This document shows, piece after piece, positions 34,905 to 43,975 of a DNA stretch of 64,000 nucleotides. Positions within the stretch are counted from its first letter, which is position 1. Each line of letters opens with the position of its first letter. The notes below the pieces were generated by a model. The model was not told the DNA's origin, did no database searches, and saw only the letters and a list, made by a program, of their open reading frames with translations. The DNA is from CAYMCQ01 sp964389025. GTDB lineage: Bacteria > Verrucomicrobiota > Verrucomicrobiia > Limisphaerales > CAYMCQ01. Location: assembly GCA_964389025.1 (NCBI GenBank), contig CAYMCQ010000002.1:1-64000 (forward strand), given 5' to 3'. The position numbers were made by a program, and so were the translations under genes.

Positions 34905-35135
34905 GTGATCAAGGCCATAAGACCTGATTCGCACCCTTGGATTCTTGACCTTCTCAACAAGCAGTTTGATCAAGGAATCACAATACGATCAATCGCGAGG
35001 AAACTGCATGTGAGCAGACTAACGGTTCAAAATTGGAAGCATGGTCGAGCCAAGCCAACACCCCGACTGTGGCCTGTTATCCGAGATAGATTGATAGCAA
35101 AAGATTATTTCTCACCTCAGTCCTCTCCACTGTGA
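34905..35135 (+). CDS. helix-turn-helix protein, 76 aa
   Basis: GTG start. The segment SIARKLHVSRLTVQNWKHGR is a helix-turn-helix of the XRE/Cro type, with ITIRSIARKLHVSRLTVQNW as its recognition core. The N-terminus MIKAIRPDSHPWILDLLNKQ and a short basic C-terminus complete it. Its stop codon lies inside one arm of the inverted repeat at 35123-35170, so it may bind there or the repeat may terminate its transcript. Confidence 0.6.
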   Translation: MIKAIRPDSHPWILDLLNKQFDQGITIRSIARKLHVSRLTVQNWKHGRAKPTPRLWPVIRDRLIAKDYFSPQSSPL

Positions 35136-35170
35136 AGGCAAACCCTTCAACATCCCCTCACAGTGGAGAG
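35123..35170. promoter_or_regulatory. perfect 13-bp inverted repeat between two HTH genes
   Basis: CTCTCCACTGTGA (35123-35135) is exactly complementary to TCACAGTGGAGAG (35158-35170) with a 22-base loop. The left arm contains the stop codon of the preceding HTH gene and the right arm ends 8 bases before the next ATG (35179). It could be an autoregulatory operator or a hairpin; no T-run follows. Confidence 0.6.
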
Positions 35171-35178
35171 TAGCACTG

Positions 35179-35436
35179 TTGGGTATTGCACACCGTTCAA
35201 TTTCGAGAAAATACACAGATAAATCAAACAAACAAAAAGACCATAAGACTTTGATACCAACAGTTACGACGCTCGGCGACTGGATTCAAGTCAAACGCCA
35301 CGAGAAGAACCTATCGCCCTGGCACTTGGCTTACAAAATGGGAATTGCATCCGAATTGGTCCAGTCGTGGGAAGGCGGCACGGAGCAACCCGATGAAAAG
35401 CAAAAGCAGATATTGCGCAAAGTTTTAAGCGGCTGA
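35179..35436 (+). CDS. XRE-like helix-turn-helix protein, 85 aa
   Basis: The C-terminal half is an XRE HTH: TLGDWIQVKRHEKNLSPWHL then AYKMGIASELVQSWEGGTEQ and PDEKQKQILRKVLSG. The N-terminal 30 residues are basic and polar, without known fold, so the true start may be later. Follows the HTH gene at 34905 across the inverted repeat. Confidence 0.6.
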   Translation: MGIAHRSISRKYTDKSNKQKDHKTLIPTVTTLGDWIQVKRHEKNLSPWHLAYKMGIASELVQSWEGGTEQPDEKQKQILRKVLSG

Positions 35437-35581
35437 AATCATATTCGAACCTCGTTGGGTGACTCAACGCATCCACCATGTTCGTTTGCCAGCCAGCATT
35501 GTCGCAGGCGTGACTCTGAGATACCACCATCCGAGATCTCGGGTGATTGACCTCGGACACGGTCTTTGCCAGCATGAGTGC

Positions 35582-37135
35582 GTGAGCAGCCTTCGCAAAC
35601 ATGGTGGGATATTCATCGTGCTTGGGTTGCTCGTTCTGCTGTATTCTCAACTGCCACTTGGCACGGCACTGGAATTTAGCCCGGATGAGGGGTTTGAGTT
35701 GATGAAGGGCTTTCTCTGTAGCAAGGGCTATGGGTTATACACGGATATCTGGAGCGATCAGCCGCCGGTTTACACTTTATTGCTCCAGTGTGCGTTTCAA
35801 ACTGCGGGGCCGTCCATTCTGGTTGCCAGACTGGTCGCCGCTGGATTTGGGCTGTTGCTTTTTTCGATGTTCTTCGAACTCGTTCGAGAGCGGTCCGGCC
35901 AAATCCCAGCCGCGTTTGCGACGTTCTTCCTGATCGCTTCACCGGCTATACTGCTGCTGAGCGTAGCGGTGATGAAGGAAGTGGCTGCTTTCGGCATGGC
36001 GCTACTCTCAGTCTGGCTCTTGTTTCGTTGGACCAAACGACTTCATTGGGGCTGGTTGGTTGCATCGGGCGTGGTCATGGGGTTGGCAGCGGAAATAAAA
36101 TTCTCTGCGCTCTTGGTCGTACCAGCGACCCTTGTAGAAATCGCCCTATTTGGCCGGGGTAACAAAACCCAATCGCAGGTAGAAACAACCAAGGTCAACA
36201 CAAGAGCCAAACTTAGCCGCAGTACGAGCGTCTCACATGAACAACATTTGGCTTTCGGGAGGAACGCGTTGGCTTGGGTTGTCGGTCTTCTGGCGGTTGT
36301 AACGATCATGAGTTTGGGGTGGTCGAGAGGTAGCTTCGAGACCTCTTGGAAAGCACATTTCACAGGGCATCTGATTCCCGGAATGCAAAACAGGGAGGAA
36401 ATCCGATTTCCTTTGAGCCTGTTACACAATCATGCCGAGTGTGTGCTCGCAGCCATTGTGGGAGTTGTGGCGATGGTTTGGAAACGGCATTGGCGCGCAC
36501 TGGCTTTTCCGACCTTGTTATTGCTGACGGCTATAGCAGTTCATTGCGTGCATCGGCCATGGTGGGGTTATTACTATCTTCATCTAGCCATACCAATGGC
36601 TTGGCTCGCGGGTTTTGCTGTAGCAGAAACCATGAAGTTCATCCTCAAATTCCTTTCCGAAAGCCGCTTCCGCTTCCGACACTCTGCAACTTGGAAAGGG
36701 CTTGGCTTGTGCGCCTTGACAGCATTGGCATTAACACGCTCCTTGGGTCGGTTCGAAGCAGAGACGAAAGCCCTAAGAATGCGACCGAGATTAGACACAA
36801 ATCCCATAATCAGCAAAATGAAGGATTTTGCAGACCGCACCCGCTGGGTTTATGCCGAGAATGCAATCTACCCATTCCACATGCGGCTATCAATGCCACC
36901 GGAATTGGCGGTGGTAACGCCCAAGCGATTCTGGTCTGGCCAGATTTCAACCATGCAAATCATTGAAGCCTGCGAGCGCTATCAGCCTGAAATGATCGTT
37001 TTGACGGTGGCCGGCAATCAACGTGAGTGGAACGACTTCCTGCAATCCAAATATGTGGCCTTAAGAACGGACAAGAAATTTGTTCTCTATATCGCCAAAC
37101 GTCTTGACAACGTCTCTGATCTTGAACGGAAGTAA
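35582..37135 (+). CDS. membrane glycosyltransferase, GT39/ArnT-like
   Basis: About 517 aa, a polytopic membrane protein with around ten hydrophobic helices starting at GGIFIVLGLLVLLYSQL. The first periplasmic loop has the acidic motif ALEFSPDEGFELMKGFL, typical of dolichol/undecaprenyl-phosphate-sugar dependent transferases (DE motif), with WSDQPPVYTLLLQ after it. These add sugars such as mannose or aminoarabinose to proteins or lipids. The frame is open from 35459; I take the GTG at 35582, which lies just before the first helix. Confidence 0.78.
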   Translation: MSSLRKHGGIFIVLGLLVLLYSQLPLGTALEFSPDEGFELMKGFLCSKGYGLYTDIWSDQPPVYTLLLQCAFQTAGPSILVARLVAAGFGLLLFSMFFELVRERSGQIPAAFATFFLIASPAILLLSVAVMKEVAAFGMALLSVWLLFRWTKRLHWGWLVASGVVMGLAAEIKFSALLVVPATLVEIALFGRGNKTQSQVETTKVNTRAKLSRSTSVSHEQHLAFGRNALAWVVGLLAVVTIMSLGWSRGSFETSWKAHFTGHLIPGMQNREEIRFPLSLLHNHAECVLAAIVGVVAMVWKRHWRALAFPTLLLLTAIAVHCVHRPWWGYYYLHLAIPMAWLAGFAVAETMKFILKFLSESRFRFRHSATWKGLGLCALTALALTRSLGRFEAETKALRMRPRLDTNPIISKMKDFADRTRWVYAENAIYPFHMRLSMPPELAVVTPKRFWSGQISTMQIIEACERYQPEMIVLTVAGNQREWNDFLQSKYVALRTDKKFVLYIAKRLDNVSDLERK

Positions 37136-37243
37136 ATTCTCACCCACCGACCTTGCGGTTCCTGCTCTCATGAATTTCAAAACCACTTCCAAACGCGGTT
37201 GGTTGCAGCAATCCTTTTCCCAACGACTACCACCTTAAAGCGG

Positions 37244-38113
37244 TCACCGACCTTGTTGCTCCATTGCCGTCAGTTGTTTCTTCAACGACTCCATCAATGA
37301 CCGGTCCTCACAATCAATTATAAAACTACCTGTTTCCAACGGAGCTCTGATTTTTGGCGCGGAAATGGGTTCGTTGTCCACCGTAATTAAAACCTTCAGA
37401 GAAATGTTCGTTTCTGTTATGGCCTTCAGTTTGGCGGCGTCTTCCTCAGTCAGAAAGATACCGAACGACCAGTTTGTGCGATTGTGACCTTCTGATAACA
37501 CTCGTTCCTCTAAGGTCACTTCCTTCAACCTACGAACTGTCAATGATGGAGTTCGACCGATAAAACCTAGTTTGGGGAAACGCTCGTTGTCAATGAATCG
37601 GAGGTCACCACTAGGATCGTTATGGACAATAAAAAATTGAAGCGTAGAAGAGCCGCCTAGTCTTTTGTCGACTGCTAGAACGTCTTGTTTCCGTGAGGTA
37701 TCCGCAGAACCCACGTAGAAGCAACCCCAGTTCGCCAAATGCCCATTGGTAATCCCAACTGCAACTCCGGCTACATAGGTCCCTTTCATATCGTCGTCAG
37801 CAGGAAAGGCCGGTAAGCTGTAATGCCATATTTGCCGAGCCTTGCCCAAGTCTTCTATCCAACGAGGTTCACCAAAAACTGCAGCAATCTCATTCGTTTT
37901 CATACCGGGCAAGAGAATCCGCCGCAGATCAGTCGTGCTTCGTATGAGTTGTTGAGTTCGGACATCTTCACTACCCCGGCGCGATCCGACTGTATCATTA
38001 TTCTTGGTGCCGCAACCGAAGAGAGCGACAGTTGAAACGACAGCTCCACAGAAGATTAGACAGACTGTGGCGAGCGAAATACTGTGCGCCTTACCAGAGG
38101 AACATTTTTTCAT
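37244..38113 (-). CDS. lipoprotein with BamE-like and SecD-head-like domains
   Basis: 289 aa. A signal sequence of MKKCSSGKAHSISLATVCLI ends in the lipobox ALFGC. After a polar stretch, RRILLPGMKTNEIAAVFGEP + RWIEDLGKARQIWHYSLP is a SmpA/OmlA (BamE-like) segment. The C-terminal part, IFLTEEDAAKLKAITETNIS + LKVLITVDNEPISAPKI, closely resembles the P1-head of SecD (DUF with x-L-T-x-E-D-A). The first 23 bases overlap the end of the RHS gene, so the pair is co-transcribed. It could be an immunity or maturation partner of RHS, but nothing proves that. Confidence 0.72.
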   Translation of the reverse strand: MKKCSSGKAHSISLATVCLIFCGAVVSTVALFGCGTKNNDTVGSRRGSEDVRTQQLIRSTTDLRRILLPGMKTNEIAAVFGEPRWIEDLGKARQIWHYSLPAFPADDDMKGTYVAGVAVGITNGHLANWGCFYVGSADTSRKQDVLAVDKRLGGSSTLQFFIVHNDPSGDLRFIDNERFPKLGFIGRTPSLTVRRLKEVTLEERVLSEGHNRTNWSFGIFLTEEDAAKLKAITETNISLKVLITVDNEPISAPKIRAPLETGSFIIDCEDRSLMESLKKQLTAMEQQGR

Positions 38114-41100
38114 ATGCTGGAACTGATTTATCTCCCTTAGGACAGCCAGGCTTCAACACTTTACCGGGTGTTTCGAATTCCTTCTGTGCTGCTGAACAAG
38201 GTTGGTCATCAAGATAAGCCATAACCCTCTTAATGCTAATCCGTCCTGAGAGACATCCTTGGCTTTTACAGAAGAGCATTACGCAACATCGTTCGCTTGA
38301 CTGCCATCCCTTCATCTGGCTTCTGCATATCTTGATTCCGTCTTGTAATTCCCACCGATTGAAGATGTCGTTCCACATGTCTGCACACATATTCAATGCA
38401 TCCACCCCGGCTCCTGTTGCCGGGGAACTCGGGGTCCCTGTAGGTGGCGACTTTGGGGAACCCGAACTAGGCTTTCCAGGAGGAGCAGGTGGAGGGGTCT
38501 TGGGTGGGGGTAAAGGGGGATCTCCTGGTCCCGGTGCTGGCCAGTTTGGTGGAATGACAGGGTTGGGAATTGGACCTTTATCTTGGAGACCTAAGAGATC
38601 CACAAAGTAAATGGGGTCGTTACGAACAAATTCATAAAGATTCAACCCTCCCCACTCCTCGATGGGATCGCGGCTTAACCAAGCCAAGTCGGGTCGGCGG
38701 ACGCGAAATTCGTAGAGCTCAATGTCCGTTGTCCGGTCGTTTCGCTTGGTCGAAAACTGGAAGCGGTTCTCATCGGCCATGGCTCCTGTGCTGCGCAACA
38801 CCGTGCCAAATGGATCGTATTCGTAAAGCGCGCTCACGATCCCGTCACTGGCCTTGACCAGTGCAACTACATTTCCGTTCCCGTCGTAGGCGTAGAAATG
38901 CGCCCCATTTGCCGCGCTGTTTAACATCAGCAAGCCGCCCACTCCACCAGCGCCATCCAGCGTGCTGCTCAAGTCCAGCCCCCAGACGTAAGAGCTCACA
39001 AGTGCATTGTCCGCCGCGTTCAACTCCGCAATACAACGCCAGCCGTCGCTCACGAACTTCAAATCTTCGGTAACCACATAACTGCCGCTGCTTCCGTTGT
39101 ATGTCGTCTGCCGGATACGTCGGCCTTTGCCATCGTATTCCCAAGTGACTCGCCGCTTCGAGGCGGTTGGCGACGAAGATAGACTCTCCACTTTCGTCAG
39201 CCGATTCTCTCCATCCCACGTGTAGTTCCATCGCCCGTCACTGGTGAGATTTCCGTCCAGGTCGTAGCCGAACGCTTCCGGCGTCTGTGGCACGAACTCG
39301 TGGCGGGTCACAGGGTTTTCACCAGTTGCGGTCACGTCCACCTGGTGCCAGACGGGGGCGGTGTCATTTGCCACAGTGAGTTGCTTGCGGAAGTATTCGC
39401 CTTTGCGATATGCGGCTGGAGTGGGGTCATTCACCTCCACCGTGCTGGTGGCCAGTGCAATGCCCATTACGTCCACCGCACCGGGCACGGTGCGGCTGGT
39501 GTATTGGTTCAAGTTGTTTGGCGTGTAAGTGGCCACGCGCAGGTTCGCCCCGTTCTCATCGCCGCCGGCCTTGGTGCTCTTGCGATTTCCGATGTCATCG
39601 TGTGCATACTCGAACTGCTGGCCGGGCACGGGATAACCGTCGTTGAAATACTTCGCGCCACGTTTCACCTGGCCGAGCGAATCGTATTCGTAGAGCCAAT
39701 ACGAGCCGTCGGCAGTCGTGTTGCGCGTCCGCTGGTTGGCGGAGTTGTATTGGTAAGAGTAAGAAACCGGCTGTTGACCGGACGCGGCGGGCGCGCTGCC
39801 GATCACCGATAGCCGGTTCAAATAATCATATGACTTGGTCGTCGTCATGCGCGGTGTCGTGTTTTGTTTGAAGGTCACGGTGCCCACCAGCAGCGAGTTG
39901 GCAAGATAACCATACGTGGCGGTTTGCGTGCCATCGGAAACGGTGGCGAGGCGCGAAGCGGTGTCGTAAGAATTGGTTGCATGTGTTAATAGCGTTGAAC
40001 CGTTAAGAGTGGAAAGATTGGTGCGGCGCAGATATGTGTCGTAACCATTCGTCACGGACAGACCGTTCAAAGTGCCGCCTGTGTAAGTCTCGGTCAGCAA
40101 TTCATTGGCATCGTTGTAAGTCAGCGTGGTTACCGCACTCCCTTGTGTGATGGTGTTTTTTCGGCCCCGGCGATCGTAGCCATAGGTCACCGTTGGCGTA
40201 CTCTGAGGATCGTTGGAATAGGTCACCGTCTGAAGGTCTCCCGCAGGGTTGTAAGCATAAGTGGTGGTGACGCCGCGTTCCCAATGCCGCTTCCAGAGCC
40301 TTCCCGAACCGAGGTATTCGTAATCCAGCGTGTTGTCGGTTTCACCGTCATACACCTTTTTCTCCAGCCAGCCGCGGTATTGGTTGTAGTTCCACGTCGT
40401 CGTCGTGGGCGCGCCGGTGCCGCCGGCGAAGTTCTGCCACGTCATCATCGTCTTCATGCGCCCGGCGTAATCGTAGAAGTATTCCACCGGATAGGTGCGC
40501 GAGCCGTAGGTTTTCTTAAGCAGTCCGGTGGGGAAGAATTCGCTTGTCACACTCGTGCCGTCCGGCTGCGTCACGTTCGTCGCGCGGAGCGAGGTGTCGT
40601 AATAGGTGGTCGTGGTTTGTGCGGCTTGGCCGTTGCCGGGTATGGGCGTGGTGACGGTGGCAGTCTGATCAGCGTTGTTGAAGGTGTAGGTTGTCGTGCC
40701 GTTGCGCGCGTCCTTCATGGTGTTCTGGCGACCGTGGGCGTCGTAACCGTAAGTGGTCTTGGTGATTTGCGCAGGTGCGGAACTGAATCTCGTAACGGTG
40801 TTCAGGAAACCTGACTTGTAAACGGCCACCGTGGATGAGCCGTCCGGAGACGTGGCCGTGGCGGTCCGAGTCCAACCGTTCCCGGAAGTGGCAATTTGTG
40901 TTATCGTGCTGGTCGTGACAGCGGTGGCAGGATTCGCGGCGTCCTTATAGACCGTTGACCAGGTTTTCAAACCGTCAGTGGAAGTTTCGGTGGTGCTAAC
41001 TTTTGCCACCGCATCGGAATCGTCCGTAGTCCACACCTCGATATCAGTCCGCGTAATGTCCACGCCCCGCGTGTTGCCGGCGTCGGTGGACGCCAGAACG

Positions 41101-43925
41101 GTTCTGGTCGTTCTCGTGACGCGATCCGTGCCCGTTTGTCCATCGTCAATCAGATCATCCTGATCAACGTCAATCGCGCTCACGATCAGTTCGCCCTTCG
41201 CATCATAGCGATACAGGGTGACGACGTTGTCCGGGTCTCTCTGTTTTTCCAACTGGCCCAAGTTGTTGTACCAGGACTGGCTGTAAGGATAAGGCGCGGA
41301 ACCAGCGGCATAAACGGTTTTGTAGGACCGCCCCACACCATCTACATAGTTCGTGGTCCATTCGGTGGTGTTCACCCCGTTGGTGTACAGCTTGAATTCC
41401 TTGGTGTATTCACGCCAGATCGAGCTGTCGTCCTGTTCCACATTATGAACATATCTGACTCCTTGAACCGCCGTGCCGGTGACGCTCTCCAACCTTCCGT
41501 CGCGATAATAGGTGTTCGTACGCGTGCCGCCGTCCGGGTTCAGCGTGATTTCCTGCAACCGGCTGGAGGCAATGGCGTACAGGTTCGTCGTCACACCACC
41601 CAAGGCGTTCGTCTGGCGCGTGACGCGCCCCAGAACGTCGTACTGGAACTGTGCGGTGGTGATTACGGTGCCGTTCGTGCCGACGCGCATCGTGGCGAGC
41701 ACCGCGCCCACGGCGTCCAGTTTGTTGGTGGTTTCAATGACGCGCTCGGTTGACTGGACCACTTCCACCACCCGGCGGGTACCCAATTGCCATTTTAGCA
41801 GAGGATCCTGAACGTAATAAGTTTTGACCCCATCCGGATCAATCATGTAATCCAGTCCGCAGCAGCCGTTGTAACGGTGCTGGGTTTTCCGTTGGGCCAG
41901 ATCGGTGACATCGTAGCTGCGTCGCAAGTGATCCAGATAGTTGTTGTATGCATCCTTGTAATTGTAAACCTGCTCCGCCAGCTTCACGCCTGCCGTTCCA
42001 CCCACGACGACCTTGGTCGTGATGGATAACGGCAGTCCCAACTCGTCCACGACCGTGGTGGATTCGGTGCCATCCCCGGCAGGCGAAAGATGTCGTACAC
42101 GAGTCGTAACTTCGTCGTCGTAATGATAAGAAGTAATTGTTCCGTCCGGGTGAGTGACGGAAGTCGTGCGACCGGAGGTGTCCTTTTCGGTAATCGTATT
42201 TAGGTTTCCGGTATCGTCCCATTTCCCTCCCGGCTCGGGACATTGTCGGGTTTCTTCATTAGCATCGCTGACGAATCGGTGGTAGATTCTCGACACCTCG
42301 TTGGATACACCAGCCGACACTATTTTGGTGATGATGCGACGCGGCTTCTCCGATTTGATGCCACCATCGTCAACCACACCGTCGTCATCGAAGTTCAGAG
42401 AGTAAGCATACGACTTGAGTCTGAAGGTTTGGGTCAGGAGATTCGGCTCATCTCCGGGAGCCGGGGGAGCATTGTTGCCATAAGCGGAGTATTCGGTTTC
42501 CATTAGCCCATCAGCATTGTACTTGTAGTAAACCCAATTGCCTTCCGGATAATCCACCCGTTGCAACTTGTTTGCACTCCCCGTTCCGGCTGAATCCGAA
42601 TAATAGGTATAGGTGGTGGTGCGGGTCAGCCCGCCGTCGCCTTCCACTTCCTGCGTCAACACCTTGTCCCCCAACGTGTCCACATATTTGTAGGTCTTCT
42701 GATTCTTACGAACTACAGTGCTGTCGAAGGTGACCTGGTGGAAATAATTGGTGGTATCTCCGTCCGGCGTGACCGCCGTTTTCCAGGCTGAAATTGTTGT
42801 GTGCCCATCGGGCTGCAACAAATCCCATCGCAAAGTCGAACTGGTGTATGTGTATTTGAAATCACGGCTTGATTCGCCGCGCTGTTCGGTAATCCAGAGA
42901 CGGTTGTACGGTTGGCCGCCGTCAGGGTTTTTTACGATCCAAGTGACGTAAGCCGCTGCGTCTGCGTTGGTCGTATAAAATCCGTTTGCATCTTTGACAT
43001 AAGCACCATTCCCGTCCTTCACCACGTTGGTCTCATAAAAGCACTGTAGATGGTATTCATTATTGTCGTCCTTCACCGCCACATGCACCAGGCCTTGCGG
43101 AGTCTTCACCTGTTTGATTGTTTCGTCTGTCCAAGGGAGAACCTCAACGCCAGGCATCACAAACGGGACTTTTATTGAGTCCGGCTTGGCCAGATCAGCC
43201 GACGGCTCCTCTGCATAAAGAGAAATGTATCCAGCATCCCACTTAGGAGTAGACCGCCCAAGATTAAGCCGAAAATCCACACTGCGGTTCGATACGTTGC
43301 CGGTTCCTTGTTGTGGGCCCTGGTTGCCGCAACTGCCGCATCCCCCACCGTCGTCGTCATCCGGCACATTAATTCGAACGATTCCAATCGCTTTATACTC
43401 GCGAGTTCTAATTTCGCAGTCATCACATTTATTACCCGTAATCCCAGTGCAATCCTCGCAATCAGCGGTAACTGTGGCGATGACTTGCACAGCTCCACTC
43501 TTCTTGAAACCGTCAGGCTCTGGAGACCAAACCCTCCAGGAAAAGTTTCCATCGCCCAAATCCTCGACTTTAGATTGCGCGCCGGTCCCGTCCGGATCCT
43601 TAATCTCGACGTTGCCTTCGACGGAAGCCGAATCAATAGAGCAGATACCGTCAATGGTTGTTTCGAATAGATCCTGCCCGTGCGCCGAAGCAGTTCCGCC
43701 TGCCTCGCCGCACCTGCCACATATCACTGCAAGGACTTTGGTGGGAACGCCTTCAAAGCAGCACTTTGAATCGATCACCCCATCCTCACCCACATATACA
43801 GCCGCGGTATTGCAGGTAACATCACAGTAGGCCGGCGGGTCCGCGAAAAGCAAATGGAATGCGGCAACCATCACTGTCAGAATAGCGAAGACGCTCAATC
43901 TCTTGTTCGAGGTTAATTTCTTCAT
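38091..43925 (-). CDS. secreted RHS repeat protein with Cys-rich C-terminal domain
   Basis: 1944 aa with an N-terminal signal (KRLSVFAILTVMVAAFHLLF) and a Cys-rich first region. The middle is many YD/RHS repeats (such as RYDAKGELIVSA, YDAHGRQNTMKDA, YAYNPAGDLQTVTY, YEYDGKGRRIRQT). The conserved RHS core follows (GNVVALVKASDGIVSALYEY, YDPFGTVLRS, RRPDLAWLSRDPIEEWGGLN, LYEFVRNDPI). Then comes a Pro-rich linker and a final domain of about 100 residues with eight Cys (ICRSQMKGWQ, CCVMLFCKSQGCLSGR, GCPKGD). RHS proteins wrap a variable C-terminal toxin or adhesion module; this one matches no toxin family I know. Confidence 0.9.
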   Translation of the reverse strand: MKKLTSNKRLSVFAILTVMVAAFHLLFADPPAYCDVTCNTAAVYVGEDGVIDSKCCFEGVPTKVLAVICGRCGEAGGTASAHGQDLFETTIDGICSIDSASVEGNVEIKDPDGTGAQSKVEDLGDGNFSWRVWSPEPDGFKKSGAVQVIATVTADCEDCTGITGNKCDDCEIRTREYKAIGIVRINVPDDDDGGGCGSCGNQGPQQGTGNVSNRSVDFRLNLGRSTPKWDAGYISLYAEEPSADLAKPDSIKVPFVMPGVEVLPWTDETIKQVKTPQGLVHVAVKDDNNEYHLQCFYETNVVKDGNGAYVKDANGFYTTNADAAAYVTWIVKNPDGGQPYNRLWITEQRGESSRDFKYTYTSSTLRWDLLQPDGHTTISAWKTAVTPDGDTTNYFHQVTFDSTVVRKNQKTYKYVDTLGDKVLTQEVEGDGGLTRTTTYTYYSDSAGTGSANKLQRVDYPEGNWVYYKYNADGLMETEYSAYGNNAPPAPGDEPNLLTQTFRLKSYAYSLNFDDDGVVDDGGIKSEKPRRIITKIVSAGVSNEVSRIYHRFVSDANEETRQCPEPGGKWDDTGNLNTITEKDTSGRTTSVTHPDGTITSYHYDDEVTTRVRHLSPAGDGTESTTVVDELGLPLSITTKVVVGGTAGVKLAEQVYNYKDAYNNYLDHLRRSYDVTDLAQRKTQHRYNGCCGLDYMIDPDGVKTYYVQDPLLKWQLGTRRVVEVVQSTERVIETTNKLDAVGAVLATMRVGTNGTVITTAQFQYDVLGRVTRQTNALGGVTTNLYAIASSRLQEITLNPDGGTRTNTYYRDGRLESVTGTAVQGVRYVHNVEQDDSSIWREYTKEFKLYTNGVNTTEWTTNYVDGVGRSYKTVYAAGSAPYPYSQSWYNNLGQLEKQRDPDNVVTLYRYDAKGELIVSAIDVDQDDLIDDGQTGTDRVTRTTRTVLASTDAGNTRGVDITRTDIEVWTTDDSDAVAKVSTTETSTDGLKTWSTVYKDAANPATAVTTSTITQIATSGNGWTRTATATSPDGSSTVAVYKSGFLNTVTRFSSAPAQITKTTYGYDAHGRQNTMKDARNGTTTYTFNNADQTATVTTPIPGNGQAAQTTTTYYDTSLRATNVTQPDGTSVTSEFFPTGLLKKTYGSRTYPVEYFYDYAGRMKTMMTWQNFAGGTGAPTTTTWNYNQYRGWLEKKVYDGETDNTLDYEYLGSGRLWKRHWERGVTTTYAYNPAGDLQTVTYSNDPQSTPTVTYGYDRRGRKNTITQGSAVTTLTYNDANELLTETYTGGTLNGLSVTNGYDTYLRRTNLSTLNGSTLLTHATNSYDTASRLATVSDGTQTATYGYLANSLLVGTVTFKQNTTPRMTTTKSYDYLNRLSVIGSAPAASGQQPVSYSYQYNSANQRTRNTTADGSYWLYEYDSLGQVKRGAKYFNDGYPVPGQQFEYAHDDIGNRKSTKAGGDENGANLRVATYTPNNLNQYTSRTVPGAVDVMGIALATSTVEVNDPTPAAYRKGEYFRKQLTVANDTAPVWHQVDVTATGENPVTRHEFVPQTPEAFGYDLDGNLTSDGRWNYTWDGENRLTKVESLSSSPTASKRRVTWEYDGKGRRIRQTTYNGSSGSYVVTEDLKFVSDGWRCIAELNAADNALVSSYVWGLDLSSTLDGAGGVGGLLMLNSAANGAHFYAYDGNGNVVALVKASDGIVSALYEYDPFGTVLRSTGAMADENRFQFSTKRNDRTTDIELYEFRVRRPDLAWLSRDPIEEWGGLNLYEFVRNDPIYFVDLLGLQDKGPIPNPVIPPNWPAPGPGDPPLPPPKTPPPAPPGKPSSGSPKSPPTGTPSSPATGAGVDALNMCADMWNDIFNRWELQDGIKICRSQMKGWQSSERCCVMLFCKSQGCLSGRISIKRVMAYLDDQPCSAAQKEFETPGKVLKPGCPKGDKSVPAYEKMFLW

Positions 43926-43975
43926 ACGATTTCCTTAATTATTCCTTCGTCCACCATAGGACATTTCAGCGGCAA

